This document shows, one piece after another, positions 9,153 through 17,237 of a stretch of DNA of 64,000 nucleotides. How positions within the stretch are numbered: position 1 is the stretch's first letter; every line of letters begins with the position of its first letter. Source of the stretch: Actinobacteria bacterium UBA4426 (GTDB lineage: Bacteria > Actinomycetota > Actinomycetes > S36-B12); the NCBI GenBank assembly GCA_002390705.1, contig DGQA01000018.1:10182-74181 (forward strand). The letters run 5' to 3'. A program made the translations under genes and the position numbers. The notes under the pieces were generated by a model, which saw only the letters and a program-made list of their open reading frames with translations, searched no databases and was not told where the DNA came from.

Positions 9153-9734
9153 TCAGTCCGTTTCCTGCGAAACAGGAGCAGCGTCGGGTGCAGGAGTGTT
9201 CTCCTGCTTCTTTCCTTCAGACTTTTTCCGCAACGGTGCGAGCACCATGAGCATGTTGCGCCCATCTTGCTTCGGAGCGGCCTCTACAAATCCAATTTCA
9301 GCAACATCTTCGGCTAGGCGACCCAGTAGCTTTATTCCCAGCTCAGGCCTGCTCTGCTCACGTCCGCGGAACATAATCGTGATCTTTACTTTGTCTCCAC
9401 CCAAGAGGAAACGCGTCACATGGCCTTTTTTTGTCTCGTAATCATGTGAGTCAATCTTGGGTCGAAGCTTCATTTCCTTAATCACAGTATGCGACTGGTT
9501 CCTGCGCGATTCACGGTCCTTAAGAGCTGCTTCATATTTGAATTTGCCAAAATCCATAATCTTGCACACGGGTGGTTTTGACGTAGGTGCAACTTCAACA
9601 AGGTCCAGATCTGCTTCAAGCGCAAGACGGAGGGCGTCTTCAATCTTGACAATCCCCACCTGCTCGCCCGCGGGTCCGACAAGGCGCACCTCAGGGACAC
9701 GAATCCGGTCGTTGATCCTTGGTTCGACGCTGAT
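9153..9734 (-). CDS. infC: Translation initiation factor IF-3, probable AUC start
   Basis: IF-3 keeps the 30S subunit free and checks the start codon. Both domains are present (PPVCKIMDFGKFKYE in the N-domain; IMFRGREQSRPELG in the C-domain). The first ordinary start codon, GTG at 9689, would delete the conserved opening RINDRIRVPEVRLVG. The frame extends upstream to ATC at 9734, preceded by AGGAGG four bases away, and the result, ISVEPRINDRIRVPE, lines up with the start of mycobacterial IF-3. No ATG, GTG or TTG fits better, so I assign the AUC, giving 193 residues. Rare start codons in infC (AUU in E. coli) let IF-3 repress its own synthesis. The C-terminal tail is rich in charged residues. 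Confidence 0.9.
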   Translation of the reverse strand: MSVEPRINDRIRVPEVRLVGPAGEQVGIVKIEDALRLALEADLDLVEVAPTSKPPVCKIMDFGKFKYEAALKDRESRRNQSHTVIKEMKLRPKIDSHDYETKKGHVTRFLLGGDKVKITIMFRGREQSRPELGIKLLGRLAEDVAEIGFVEAAPKQDGRNMLMVLAPLRKKSEGKKQENTPAPDAAPVSQETD

Positions 9735-9784
9735 GGCGCCTCCTATCAGTTGACAATAAATCGACGGTACTTATCCCCCGAACC

Positions 9785-9813
9785 AAAAAAACTCCGGCGC
9801 AGGGCGCACGGAG
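9785..9813 (-). terminator. Intrinsic terminator in the infC leader (attenuator)
   Basis: In RNA sense CUCCG-u-GCGC pairs with GCGC-CGGAG around a three-base loop (9813-9792), followed by seven U (9791-9785). It ends 50 bases before the infC start, so it can only act as a conditional terminator of the operon. Confidence 0.75.
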
Positions 9814-9840
9814 ATATCGGCAGGATGAGGACACCCTGAA

Positions 9841-9865
9841 GCATGACGCCCCAAAGGGCTCATGC
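9841..9865 (-). promoter_or_regulatory. Hairpin in the infC leader
   Basis: GCATGA at one end and TCATGC at the other are perfect complements; CCC and GGG inside extend the stem around a four-base loop. It directly follows the short open frame 9896-9867 and precedes the terminator by 27 bases. Confidence 0.55.
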
Positions 9866-10016
9866 CTTAACCAGAAAGACTTGCTCCTGTGTGCATAAAT
9901 GCACAAGTTGACTTGTCTTCTGGTGGGAACCGACGCTCCGCTTGCCAGAACTGAGAGCTACCCCAGTTCTGAGTGCGCTCAGGGTAACAGGTAGGAACGA
10001 GGACAATTCCGCAGGC

Positions 10017-10733
10017 CTAGATATTGCCAAGATACCCGCCGTCGAAGCGGTATTCAGTCTGCTTTCCTAGTCTTTCACGCTCGTGCACCGCGATTCCTGC
10101 CGGCACGAAGCTATGTAAAACTGAATTTGTCTGAAGAATTTCGCAAACGCGATCGGACACGGAATCTGGTACGTCAAGTTGCAACACTCCATCCGGTAGC
10201 TGAGAGAAAGTCACCAGCTCACATACCTCGCCAAGGAGCCCTTGTAACAGGTGAACTGCCCTTTCTCGCTGATCTCGTCCGGTTAGGGTGACTACGTCTT
10301 GTAACGTCACCGTCCTTGCATACGGGCCCGCAAGATCAAGGATAAGCGCCTGAGCGTTCTCATCAAGTGCCGCTTCGGCGGCGGCCGGGGCAGAAATGGG
10401 CACCGGCCTCGCCCTCGGATTCCATGCTGCCAACGAATCAAGACCCGTGAAACCCAAAAGTCCCAACCGACCATCGGTTGCCCTTAAGCATGCCACGCTC
10501 ATATCTGAACTCTTATCCCCCGCATTTGGCTGACCAGCAATTTCGGCAACGAGTGCGATAAAAATTCGCGAGGACGACAGCGCTGTCAACAATGGACCAA
10601 TTTCTACATTTGACATCGCTGCCTGAAGCGTGGGATCCGCCTCGCCAAGGTCTTGTGACCACTGGGACTGGTAGTCCCCAAGGCTCGCCCTCTGCCCACG
10701 ATCACTTTCGCCATTTTTGGCATGCTCGTGCAT
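10017..10733 (-). CDS. SseB-family protein
   Basis: A 238-residue protein resembling the SseB N-terminal domain family common in actinobacteria: PLLTALSSSRIFIALVAE, then KSSDMSVACLRATDGRLGLLGFTGLDSLAAWNPRARPVP, then ALILDLAGP. The molecular function is not established. No signal peptide or membrane segment is seen. The frame is open to 10784, but ATG at 10733 has a -10 hexamer 6 bases upstream and fits the family length. It is divergent from the MFS gene, with 31 bases between starts, and lies upstream of the infC leader. Confidence 0.7.
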   Translation of the reverse strand: MHEHAKNGESDRGQRASLGDYQSQWSQDLGEADPTLQAAMSNVEIGPLLTALSSSRIFIALVAEIAGQPNAGDKSSDMSVACLRATDGRLGLLGFTGLDSLAAWNPRARPVPISAPAAAEAALDENAQALILDLAGPYARTVTLQDVVTLTGRDQRERAVHLLQGLLGEVCELVTFSQLPDGVLQLDVPDSVSDRVCEILQTNSVLHSFVPAGIAVHERERLGKQTEYRFDGGYLGNI

Positions 10734-10745
10734 ATCGATACTGTA
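10734..10745 (-). promoter_or_regulatory. Predicted leaderless promoter (-10) of the SseB-like gene
   Basis: TACAGT (10745-10740) plus 6 bases plus ATG on the minus strand. The plus strand reads GATACT at 10737-10742, a possible -10 for the divergent MFS gene, so the two promoters may overlap. Confidence 0.5.
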
Positions 10746-10764
10746 CGCACGGGAGAATGCGCAT

Positions 10765-11967
10765 GTGTCATCTGCATTGAACAATCAGACTAGAGCCGCA
10801 AAAGCGCCACCATCGTGGCTGGTGCTTACCGCTGTTGCCCTGGTGGCGGTGAACCTGCGCCCCGTCCTATCGAGCCTTCCCACTCTCACCAGTGACATTG
10901 TCGCAACTACGGGTTGGAGTTCGGCCACAATCGGAGTCCTCACAACAATCCCAGTTTTATGCATGGGAATTTTCGCGCTCACCGTTCCCGCGTTGGCTAT
11001 GCGCTTTGGTCGCAAGCACTTGGTAATCTTGGCCCTGGTCTCCTTAAGCGTCGCAACGTTGCTCCGAGCGGTCGAAGCAGTACCCGAATTGCTCTTTCTT
11101 TCAGCTTTTCTTGCGGGAGTCGGCATCGCATTTGTTGCCGGACTCATCCCCGGAATCGTCAGGGAACAGCTCCCCCACGCCCTCGGTAGGGCAACATCAA
11201 CCTGGATCGCCGCCCTCATGGTTGGGGCCGCCCTCGGTGGGGCCCTCACCGTGCCCATTGCGCAATCGCTTGGGTCATGGTCACTCGCACTGGCGTTCTG
11301 GGCGATCCCGGCGCTTATAGCGCTAGCAGCCTGGACCTTCACCGAACGCAACTCCCCCGCCCATGATCGGCCCTCAACAACGGTGCGAATCCGAGAATTG
11401 CCATGGAGAAATAAAATCGCATGGGCGTTGGCAATGAGCATGACCCTTAATTCAATTATCTTTTACAGTTCACTCGCTTGGATTGCGCCTTCCTACCAAG
11501 CTCGTGGCTGGACCCAGGAGAATGCTGGATGGCTCTTCGGTCTATTCACCAGTGCTCAGGTTGTGGCCGGCTTCGTGCTCGTCGCACTAGCCGTACGGAT
11601 AAAATATCGTCGGACACTATTCACCATCGCCATCGTGGCTACCGCAATTGCGCTCATCTCAATGGCTTGGCTGCCCGACTTCTTACCTTGGCTGATTCTC
11701 TTGATCCTCGGTTTTTTTCTCAGCGGCACATTCGCAATGACCCTCGGGTTGATCAGCGAATACAGCAAAGATTCAGCCAGTGCTGCTCGACTCTCCGCAA
11801 TGACGTTCTTTATTACCTACACGGTCGCCGCTGCCGGCCCGTTAATTGCGGGAGTGCTCCTTGACTATTTTGATTCGTGGTCAATGGTTTTCACCATCTT
11901 GGCCGGAATTGCTGTGTTGCAATTACTCACGGTCTTGCCACTCCGTCGAAATGTACACGTCGACTAA
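10765..11967 (+). CDS. MFS transporter, CynX/NimT type
   Basis: A membrane exporter or importer of the major facilitator superfamily, about 400 residues and about 12 predicted helices. The segment NLRPVLSSLPTLTSDIVATTGWS near the N terminus is typical of the cyanate/2-nitroimidazole (CynX/NimT) branch; the substrate cannot be told. The frame opens at 10717, but GTG at 10765 has GGGAG 9 bases upstream and starts just before the first helix, so I choose it. It converges on hisG, and the two genes overlap by 4 bases. Confidence 0.85.
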   Translation: MSSALNNQTRAAKAPPSWLVLTAVALVAVNLRPVLSSLPTLTSDIVATTGWSSATIGVLTTIPVLCMGIFALTVPALAMRFGRKHLVILALVSLSVATLLRAVEAVPELLFLSAFLAGVGIAFVAGLIPGIVREQLPHALGRATSTWIAALMVGAALGGALTVPIAQSLGSWSLALAFWAIPALIALAAWTFTERNSPAHDRPSTTVRIRELPWRNKIAWALAMSMTLNSIIFYSSLAWIAPSYQARGWTQENAGWLFGLFTSAQVVAGFVLVALAVRIKYRRTLFTIAIVATAIALISMAWLPDFLPWLILLILGFFLSGTFAMTLGLISEYSKDSASAARLSAMTFFITYTVAAAGPLIAGVLLDYFDSWSMVFTILAGIAVLQLLTVLPLRRNVHVD

Positions 11968-12809
11968 AGCCTGCACGCTTGAATGTCAGTTACCAGAATG
12001 CCTTTTGCCCCTAGTGCAAATAGTTCATCCATAATGCGATGCACATCGATGCTGAGCACCATTGCACGTACTGCAGACCACGCTGGATCTTGCAGCGCAG
12101 AAATTGTTGGTGATTCAATACCTGGGGTGATCTCACACGCTTGGGGCAACCGGTCATTAGGTATATCAAAATCGACTAAGACATACGATCTGGCCACATT
12201 CACACTATGTAGCCGTCTGCCAAAGGTCTCCTGTGCCTGCGTCCGCTCGGACTTCTCAGGTCGAATCACAATCGCTTCAGATTCCAAAATCGGATCCCCT
12301 AGCAATTCCAGTCCAGCGGCACGCAAGGTGGCGCCAGTAGCCACAACGTCAGCTACAGCGTCGGCAACGCCAAGTGCTACCGCGTTTTCGACCGCGCCAT
12401 CAAGGCGAACTATTTGCCCTGAAATCTGGAACCGATCCAGCCAGGCGCGCAGAAGGCCTTCATAGGAAGTGGCGATTCTCTTGCCATTGAGCTCTGCACG
12501 TGAACTTATTGAACCTTTGGGGACAGCCAATCGAAATGTCGATGGGGCAAAGCCAAGCTGCATTATTTCCTGCGCCGGAGCTCCGCTGTCGAGCAACATG
12601 TCTCGGCCGGTGATTCCCAAGTCAATAGTTCCCGCGCCAACATAAATCGCAACGTCTTTTGGACGAAGGAAAAAGAACTCAACCTCGTTTGCCAAGTCGG
12701 TTACGGTGAGCGCCCTTGAATTAAGTGAGGCCAGATAACCCGCCTCTTTAAGAAGTTGCGCAGCCGGCTGCGCCAATTGCCCCTTATTAGGGATTGCAAC
12801 CCGCAACAT
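11964..12809 (-). CDS. hisG: ATP phosphoribosyltransferase (long form)
   Basis: The first and feedback-controlled enzyme of histidine synthesis, joining ATP and PRPP. The 281 residues are the long form, with two periplasmic-binding-like catalytic domains (MLRVAIPNKGQL, then GTIDLGITGRDML) and a C-terminal ACT-like domain for inhibition by histidine (ending ALGAKGILVTDIQACRL). AAGGAG precedes the ATG. It lies 28 bases after hisE, apart from the main his block at 50.9-56.5 kb, as in mycobacteria. Confidence 0.96.
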   Translation of the reverse strand: MLRVAIPNKGQLAQPAAQLLKEAGYLASLNSRALTVTDLANEVEFFFLRPKDVAIYVGAGTIDLGITGRDMLLDSGAPAQEIMQLGFAPSTFRLAVPKGSISSRAELNGKRIATSYEGLLRAWLDRFQISGQIVRLDGAVENAVALGVADAVADVVATGATLRAAGLELLGDPILESEAIVIRPEKSERTQAQETFGRRLHSVNVARSYVLVDFDIPNDRLPQACEITPGIESPTISALQDPAWSAVRAMVLSIDVHRIMDELFALGAKGILVTDIQACRL

Positions 12810-12837
12810 GGCGTGCTCCTTCGGTTCGGAAAATGGT

Positions 12838-13119
12838 CTATAGGTTCTTGTATATATCTTGAACGCTCAACTCATGTGCGTGCATGAGTATTTCTAGGTG
12901 ATAAATCAATTGTGAAATTTCTAATGCTAAAGCTTCTTTGCCTTGGTATTCCGCCGCCATCCATACTTCCGCCGCTTCCTCAACGATCTTCTTCCCAATC
13001 GCATGAGTGCCCGCCTGAACGAGACGAACTGACGCTGAATTGGTGTCGCCCGTGGCAAGCTTGTGAGACAGCTCCAGATAAAGATCCTCAAAAGTTTTCG
13101 TCGAAGGCGTGTGCGTCAC
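12838..13119 (-). CDS. hisE: Phosphoribosyl-ATP pyrophosphatase
   Basis: The second enzyme of histidine synthesis, hydrolysing phosphoribosyl-ATP. It is 93 residues long, all alpha, with the metal-binding EEAAEVWMA region typical of the MazG-like fold. The GTG at 13119 follows a -10 hexamer by exactly 6 bases and has no Shine-Dalgarno, so hisE-hisG probably has its own leaderless promoter inside the end of ribH. Confidence 0.95.
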   Translation of the reverse strand: MTHTPSTKTFEDLYLELSHKLATGDTNSASVRLVQAGTHAIGKKIVEEAAEVWMAAEYQGKEALALEISQLIYHLEILMHAHELSVQDIYKNL

Positions 13120-13131
13120 GTGCCGAGTCTA
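13120..13131 (-). promoter_or_regulatory. Predicted leaderless promoter (-10) of hisE
   Basis: TAGACT (13131-13126) plus 6 bases plus GTG. The TAG of the hexamer is the stop codon of ribH. Confidence 0.5.
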
Positions 13132-13635
13132 CCGAAAGCCGGTTGCTGTTGAACTTCCCGTCAGCGCGAACGTGTCCCGTGCCAACAAGGCCATGGAAAG
13201 GGCGGCCCCCACCGCCTCCGATCCCTTGTCTTGCGGTGAATCCGCCAAACCTGCTCGGTCAAGCGCTTCCTGCTCACTATCAACAGTCAGTAAGCCAAAC
13301 CCAATCGGTATCTGGCTGTCAAGGCCCACTCGAAGCAATCCTTGTGTCGCCGCGCTGCAAACATATTCAAAATGTGGTGTGCCACCACGAATCACCACGC
13401 CGAGGGCAATCAACGCATCAAATCTCCCGCTTCGCGCCGCAAGTTGGGCCCCCAGGGGTAATTCGAATGCGCCGGGAACCTGGATTAGTTCATACGTAGA
13501 GCCGGCTTGTTCACAAGCTAGCGTGGCACCGCCGATTAAGCCGTTCATCACGACCTCATGCCATTGCGCGGCGATTATGCACGTGCGAAGACCTTCTGCG
13601 TTTAAGTCCAAATGTGGAGCACTTCCGCCACTCAT
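13129..13635 (-). CDS. ribH: 6,7-dimethyl-8-ribityllumazine synthase
   Basis: The penultimate riboflavin enzyme, which usually forms an icosahedral 60-mer or pentamer. The 168 residues contain VPGAFELP and GGTPHFEYV, the latter with the catalytic histidine. It overlaps the ribE stop by four bases (ATGA) with AAGGAG upstream. In many actinobacteria ribBA lies between ribE and ribH; here it is absent. Confidence 0.96.
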   Translation of the reverse strand: MSGGSAPHLDLNAEGLRTCIIAAQWHEVVMNGLIGGATLACEQAGSTYELIQVPGAFELPLGAQLAARSGRFDALIALGVVIRGGTPHFEYVCSAATQGLLRVGLDSQIPIGFGLLTVDSEQEALDRAGLADSPQDKGSEAVGAALSMALLARDTFALTGSSTATGFR

Positions 13636-14255
13636 GAGGTCTCCTTCGGTGGTGCGAACGCGAGAATGCGCTCAACGTATTTGGCAATTGCGTCAACCTC
13701 AAGGTTAACTTGGCTGCCCACTTCAAGTTTCCCCAATGTCGTATCTTTCATCGTTGTCGGAATTAGCGAGACACTAAACCACTGGTGTTTCGCGGTGGGT
13801 TCCGTCACTGCGACCACCGTTAAAGAAACCCCGCTGACCGTTATTGAACCCTTTTCAACGACGTAACGCGCGATCTCCGGTGATAGGTCAAATGAGATAA
13901 TTGTCCAGTCTTCACTGGGCTCAATCGATCGCACGACTGCGACGGCATCAACGTGTCCCTGAACGATATGGCCGCCCATGCGACCGGTGAGTGGCATTGC
14001 CCGTTCAATATTCACCAAATCACCAATGCTCAAATCCCCCATCGCACTGCGCATGAGTGTTTCGTTCATGAGATCAGCTGAAAAACTTTCGTGATCAAAT
14101 TCGGTAACGGTTAGGCACACTCCGTTGACTGCAATTGAGGCGCCAACTTTCGCGTCCTCTAACACACCGAGTGCCAAGAACGTCATGTGAGCAGAATCTG
14201 AACCAGCGCGTATTGCGCTCACCGAACCCGTGGTTTCAACAATGCCGGTGAACAT
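13632..14255 (-). CDS. ribE: Riboflavin synthase alpha chain
   Basis: Makes riboflavin by dismutation of two lumazine molecules. The 207 residues form two similar lumazine-binding halves; MFTGIVETTGSV and GASIAVNGVCLTV open the first, and GHIVQGHVDAVA the second. The ATG at 14255 follows a -10 hexamer by 6 bases. ribD ends 17 bases upstream. Confidence 0.96.
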   Translation of the reverse strand: MFTGIVETTGSVSAIRAGSDSAHMTFLALGVLEDAKVGASIAVNGVCLTVTEFDHESFSADLMNETLMRSAMGDLSIGDLVNIERAMPLTGRMGGHIVQGHVDAVAVVRSIEPSEDWTIISFDLSPEIARYVVEKGSITVSGVSLTVVAVTEPTAKHQWFSVSLIPTTMKDTTLGKLEVGSQVNLEVDAIAKYVERILAFAPPKETS

Positions 14256-14267
14256 GGCCCAACTCTA
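14256..14267 (-). promoter_or_regulatory. Predicted leaderless promoter (-10) of ribE
   Basis: TAGAGT (14267-14262) plus 6 bases plus ATG, in the gap after ribD. Confidence 0.5.
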
Positions 14268-14271
14268 GTGG

Positions 14272-15234
14272 CTATCCCAGTTCTCCGATCTGGATGAGGT
14301 CATCTCCTAAAGTAAAACTTGAAGAGATTTTCACACGGCCCAATAGTGGCGAATTGGTGGCCAACGCCCGCGGACCTGCTCCCAGCGTAATCGGCGCAGT
14401 GATGCTGATCACTTCATTTACCCAGCCGGATTCAACAAATGCGGCGGCCAAAGTCGGTCCCCCTTCTAACACGAGATGGTTGACACCCCGGCCCGCTAAG
14501 TCGGCGAGAGCAACCTCTGGATCTCGAGTTGCCAAGTGCACAAACTCCTTCGGGGCGACGTTGCGCATGCCCATAACCACCCGCAGTGGCTGGTTCGCTT
14601 TGAGAGAACCGTCCACCTCACGGGCGGCAAGACTTGGAGAATCGACCAGAAATGTTTGGGTACCCACCATAACTGCGCCGACCCTCGCACGCAGTTCATG
14701 GACGAAACTCCGTGACTGTGTTCCGCTGATCGTGGTGCGTTGACCAATTGCCGCGGCGACTCGCCCATCAAGGCTCTGCGCAAACTTCCACGTCACGAAC
14801 GGCATTCTTGTGACCATCCGATGGTTCCATTCGCGGTTTAAGGCAGACGAAAGCGCCGAATCGAACCCACCTACGACTTCCAGCCCCGCGTTTCTGAGCA
14901 CACCAGCTCCACCGCCAGCCTCGCTGGTCGGATCATCTTGCGCATAAAATACGCGGGAAATTCCGGCGTCTATGATTAATTGGGTACACGCAGGAGTGCG
15001 ACCAAAATGTGAACACGGCTCTAGAGAAACATAAAGATCCGCCTCATGAGCTCCTGCGCCAGCAGTTGCCAGCGCTTCAACCTCGGCATGAGCGGTACCC
15101 GCACCACGGTGGACGCCGGTGCCCACCACAATTCCATCTTTGACACACACGGCTCCCACACGTGGATTAGATGAATACGGCCCGAGCTGCGCAAATTCAA
15201 TTGCCTGCGAAATGAACTGCGGGTCGAATGTCAA
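14272..15234 (-). CDS. ribD: Riboflavin biosynthesis deaminase/reductase
   Basis: A two-domain enzyme: an N-terminal zinc deaminase (HAEVEAL and PCSHFGRTPAC supply the ligands and glutamate) and a C-terminal NADPH reductase (MVGTQTFLVDSPSLAAR, HLVLEGGPTLAAAF). At 320 residues it is slightly shorter than E. coli RibD but both domains appear whole. The start is TTG at 15234, next to the rpe stop (TAA-TAA-TTG) with GGAG 6 bases upstream. Confidence 0.94.
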   Translation of the reverse strand: MTFDPQFISQAIEFAQLGPYSSNPRVGAVCVKDGIVVGTGVHRGAGTAHAEVEALATAGAGAHEADLYVSLEPCSHFGRTPACTQLIIDAGISRVFYAQDDPTSEAGGGAGVLRNAGLEVVGGFDSALSSALNREWNHRMVTRMPFVTWKFAQSLDGRVAAAIGQRTTISGTQSRSFVHELRARVGAVMVGTQTFLVDSPSLAAREVDGSLKANQPLRVVMGMRNVAPKEFVHLATRDPEVALADLAGRGVNHLVLEGGPTLAAAFVESGWVNEVISITAPITLGAGPRALATNSPLLGRVKISSSFTLGDDLIQIGELG

Positions 15235-15237
15235 TTA

Positions 15238-15876
15238 TTACTCCACCAGCGCTTTGAGATCGCGCACGACTTGAGCCGGGTCAGGGTTGGAGTAGACACA
15301 CGACCCTGCAACGAAAACATTGGCACCAGCTTCCTTGCAATCCTGGATGGTATTTTGGGACACGCCACCGTCAACCTCGATCCACATGTGAGCGCCGCTT
15401 AATTCTCTTGCACGGGCTATCTTAGGCATCATGTCGTACATAAATGCCTGACCGCCGAATCCGGGTTCCACCGTCATGATTAAAATCATGTCGAGGTGTT
15501 CAAGCAATCCATCAAGTGAATCGAGGTCAGTGCCAGGTTTCAACGCGGCGGCAACTCTTGCCCCCGTGGCACTAATATTCTTGCTCAGCGTCACAGGATT
15601 TTTTGCTGCCTCAATGTGAAAAGTGACCGAATATGCGCCCGCTTCGCCATACGCCGGTGCCCACCGATCTGGATCGTCGATCATAAGATGAACATCGACC
15701 AGAAGTGATGTGTGGGCAATCACGCCGGCAACCACGGGAAGCCCAAATGAGAGGTTTGGTACAAAATGATTGTCCATGACATCAAGATGAATGAGGTCAG
15801 CCACGCCCTCAACTCTTGAGATTTCCTCACTCAACCGTCCCAGATCGCTATTGAGAACACTCGGCGAGATCAACAC
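15238..15876 (-). CDS. rpe: Ribulose-phosphate 3-epimerase
   Basis: Interconverts ribulose 5-phosphate and xylulose 5-phosphate in the pentose phosphate pathway, which also feeds riboflavin synthesis. A TIM barrel of 212 residues with LIHLDVMDNHFVPNLSFG, VDVHLMIDDP and MTVEPGFGGQ, all metal-site and phosphate-site motifs. It starts at GTG (15876), exactly 6 bases after a -10 hexamer, and lies upstream of ribD. Confidence 0.95.
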   Translation of the reverse strand: MLISPSVLNSDLGRLSEEISRVEGVADLIHLDVMDNHFVPNLSFGLPVVAGVIAHTSLLVDVHLMIDDPDRWAPAYGEAGAYSVTFHIEAAKNPVTLSKNISATGARVAAALKPGTDLDSLDGLLEHLDMILIMTVEPGFGGQAFMYDMMPKIARARELSGAHMWIEVDGGVSQNTIQDCKEAGANVFVAGSCVYSNPDPAQVVRDLKALVE

Positions 15877-15888
15877 GATCTCAGACTA
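15877..15888 (-). promoter_or_regulatory. Predicted leaderless promoter (-10) of rpe
   Basis: TAGTCT (15888-15883) plus 6 bases plus GTG. It could drive rpe, ribD and the genes after them. Confidence 0.5.
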
Positions 15889-15899
15889 TCTGCACTGAA

Positions 15900-17237
15900 C
15901 TACACCCGGCGTAACAGGGCAAAAAACATGGCATCTGTGGCATGAACATGCGGCCAGAGCTGAACGCATGGTCCTTCTCCTAGGTTACTCACTCCCGGGA
16001 ACAGTGATCTTGCGTCTTCGAGTTGAACATTTGCTCTTGCGCGAAGAACACTCTCTACAACAGCCCACGTTTCCTCCAAATAGGGCGAGCACGTGACATA
16101 GGCGATAATTCCGCCGACTCGCGTTGAATCAATGGCCGCAAATAGTAATTCCTCCTGCAGCTCGGTCAGTTCGAGTGTTTGCTTCTTGGTTTTGCGCCAA
16201 CGCGCCTCAGGTCGGCGACGCAATGCGCCCAACCCTGAACAGGGAGCATCGAGTAGTACCCGGTCAAAGAACCGATTACCCCAAGGACGCTCCCTCGCAT
16301 CGCCGGTCAGTAACGTCGCTGAAGGCCCAATGATCTTGCTCATCAGATCCACTCGGTGTGTGTGTTGATCCACTGCAATGAACTCAACTCCAGAAGGTAC
16401 TGAGTCAGAAATCAGCGCAGCTTTTCCTCCCGGACCTGCGCACATATCCAGCCACGCACTTTCAGGGCCGGTTGGCTCAGCCAATAAAAATGCCTGTGCC
16501 ACTAGTTGACTGCCTTCATCTTGAACAATGGCGCTACCATCGCGGACCTGATCGAGCTCGAGCGGAATCACGTCGGTGAGAATTCGTGCCTGCTTACTCC
16601 AAAGTCCAGAGATAGTCCCTTCAATCTCTGGGTCGCCTTCGCGCACTGCGATTACCGGATGTACGGGAGTGTTATTTGATTTCAAGAGTCTTTCCAGGTC
16701 GGGTAACGCAAGCCCATTACGCACCAAAGATTCCTCGAAGGCCTGCACAATCCAGTCTTGATGAGAGTAACGAATTCCCAGGGTCAAAGTTTCGGCATCA
16801 AACTCAGATGTAGTGACGCAGCGAAGGACCGCATTCACAAAACCAACGCGCGCCTTTACGTGCCCCAATTCTTTACCCTTGGCAGTCACTCGAGCCAGGG
16901 CTGCGCAAGTGTCCACCGCCGCGTGGTCGGGTACCCGCATTGCGTAGATCTGGTGGATTCCGAGCCGCAGGATGTCAATGATTTCCGGCTCAGTGTTCGA
17001 TAGGGGGCGAGATGAACATTGCTGTGCCATCGCGTCGTAGAGCATTTGATTGCGCAAGACACCGTAGGCAAGTTCAACACTAAAGGCAGCGTCGCGACCG
17101 TTTAGCTTGTATTTCCGCAACACCTGAGGAAGCGCTAGGTTGGCGTAGGCCCCTTCATCTCGCACCAAACGCAACAACTCCAGGGCTGCCATGCGTGGCA
17201 TATCGCCATCAGGATGCTCCTTTGCTTCATCCTCCAT
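15900..17237 (-). CDS. rsmB: 16S rRNA (cytosine-5) methyltransferase RsmB
   Basis: A SAM-dependent m5C methyltransferase acting on 16S rRNA. The N-terminal NusB-like domain (ALELLRLVRDEGAYANLALPQVL, YGVLRNQ) is followed by the catalytic domain with CAGPGGKA, DAPCSGLGALRRRPEARWR and the active-site cysteine in TCSPYLEET. The ATG at 17237 overlaps the fmt stop (TAATG) and is preferred to the longer frame from 17279, which would run into fmt. 445 residues. Confidence 0.95.
   Translation of the reverse strand: MEDEAKEHPDGDMPRMAALELLRLVRDEGAYANLALPQVLRKYKLNGRDAAFSVELAYGVLRNQMLYDAMAQQCSSRPLSNTEPEIIDILRLGIHQIYAMRVPDHAAVDTCAALARVTAKGKELGHVKARVGFVNAVLRCVTTSEFDAETLTLGIRYSHQDWIVQAFEESLVRNGLALPDLERLLKSNNTPVHPVIAVREGDPEIEGTISGLWSKQARILTDVIPLELDQVRDGSAIVQDEGSQLVAQAFLLAEPTGPESAWLDMCAGPGGKAALISDSVPSGVEFIAVDQHTHRVDLMSKIIGPSATLLTGDARERPWGNRFFDRVLLDAPCSGLGALRRRPEARWRKTKKQTLELTELQEELLFAAIDSTRVGGIIAYVTCSPYLEETWAVVESVLRARANVQLEDARSLFPGVSNLGEGPCVQLWPHVHATDAMFFALLRRV

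Larger units (their letters stand above)
9735..10016 (-). promoter_or_regulatory. Structured 5' leader of infC-rpmI-rplT (282 bases, no gene)
   Basis: No convincing gene lies here. Read on the minus strand from 10016 down, the leader holds inverted repeats that compete: CCAGAA (9945-9950) can pair with TTCTGG (9918-9923), while CAGAACTG (9946-9953) can pair instead with CAGTTCTG (9964-9971), whose last bases also belong to the hairpin CTGAG-TGCG-CTCAG (9969-9982). Next come a nine-codon open frame (9896-9867, no Shine-Dalgarno), a hairpin at 9841-9865 and an intrinsic terminator at 9785-9813. Such a layout suggests transcription attenuation. The effector is unknown. Confidence 0.6.

Noticed and set aside
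9691..9906. 71-residue open frame before infC
   Set aside because: It crosses the terminator hairpin and infC start, is rich in Cys and Arg, and resembles no protein; the region is better read as a leader.
10785..11441. 218-residue open frame on the minus strand
   Set aside because: It is antisense to the MFS gene, which has clear membrane-protein character.
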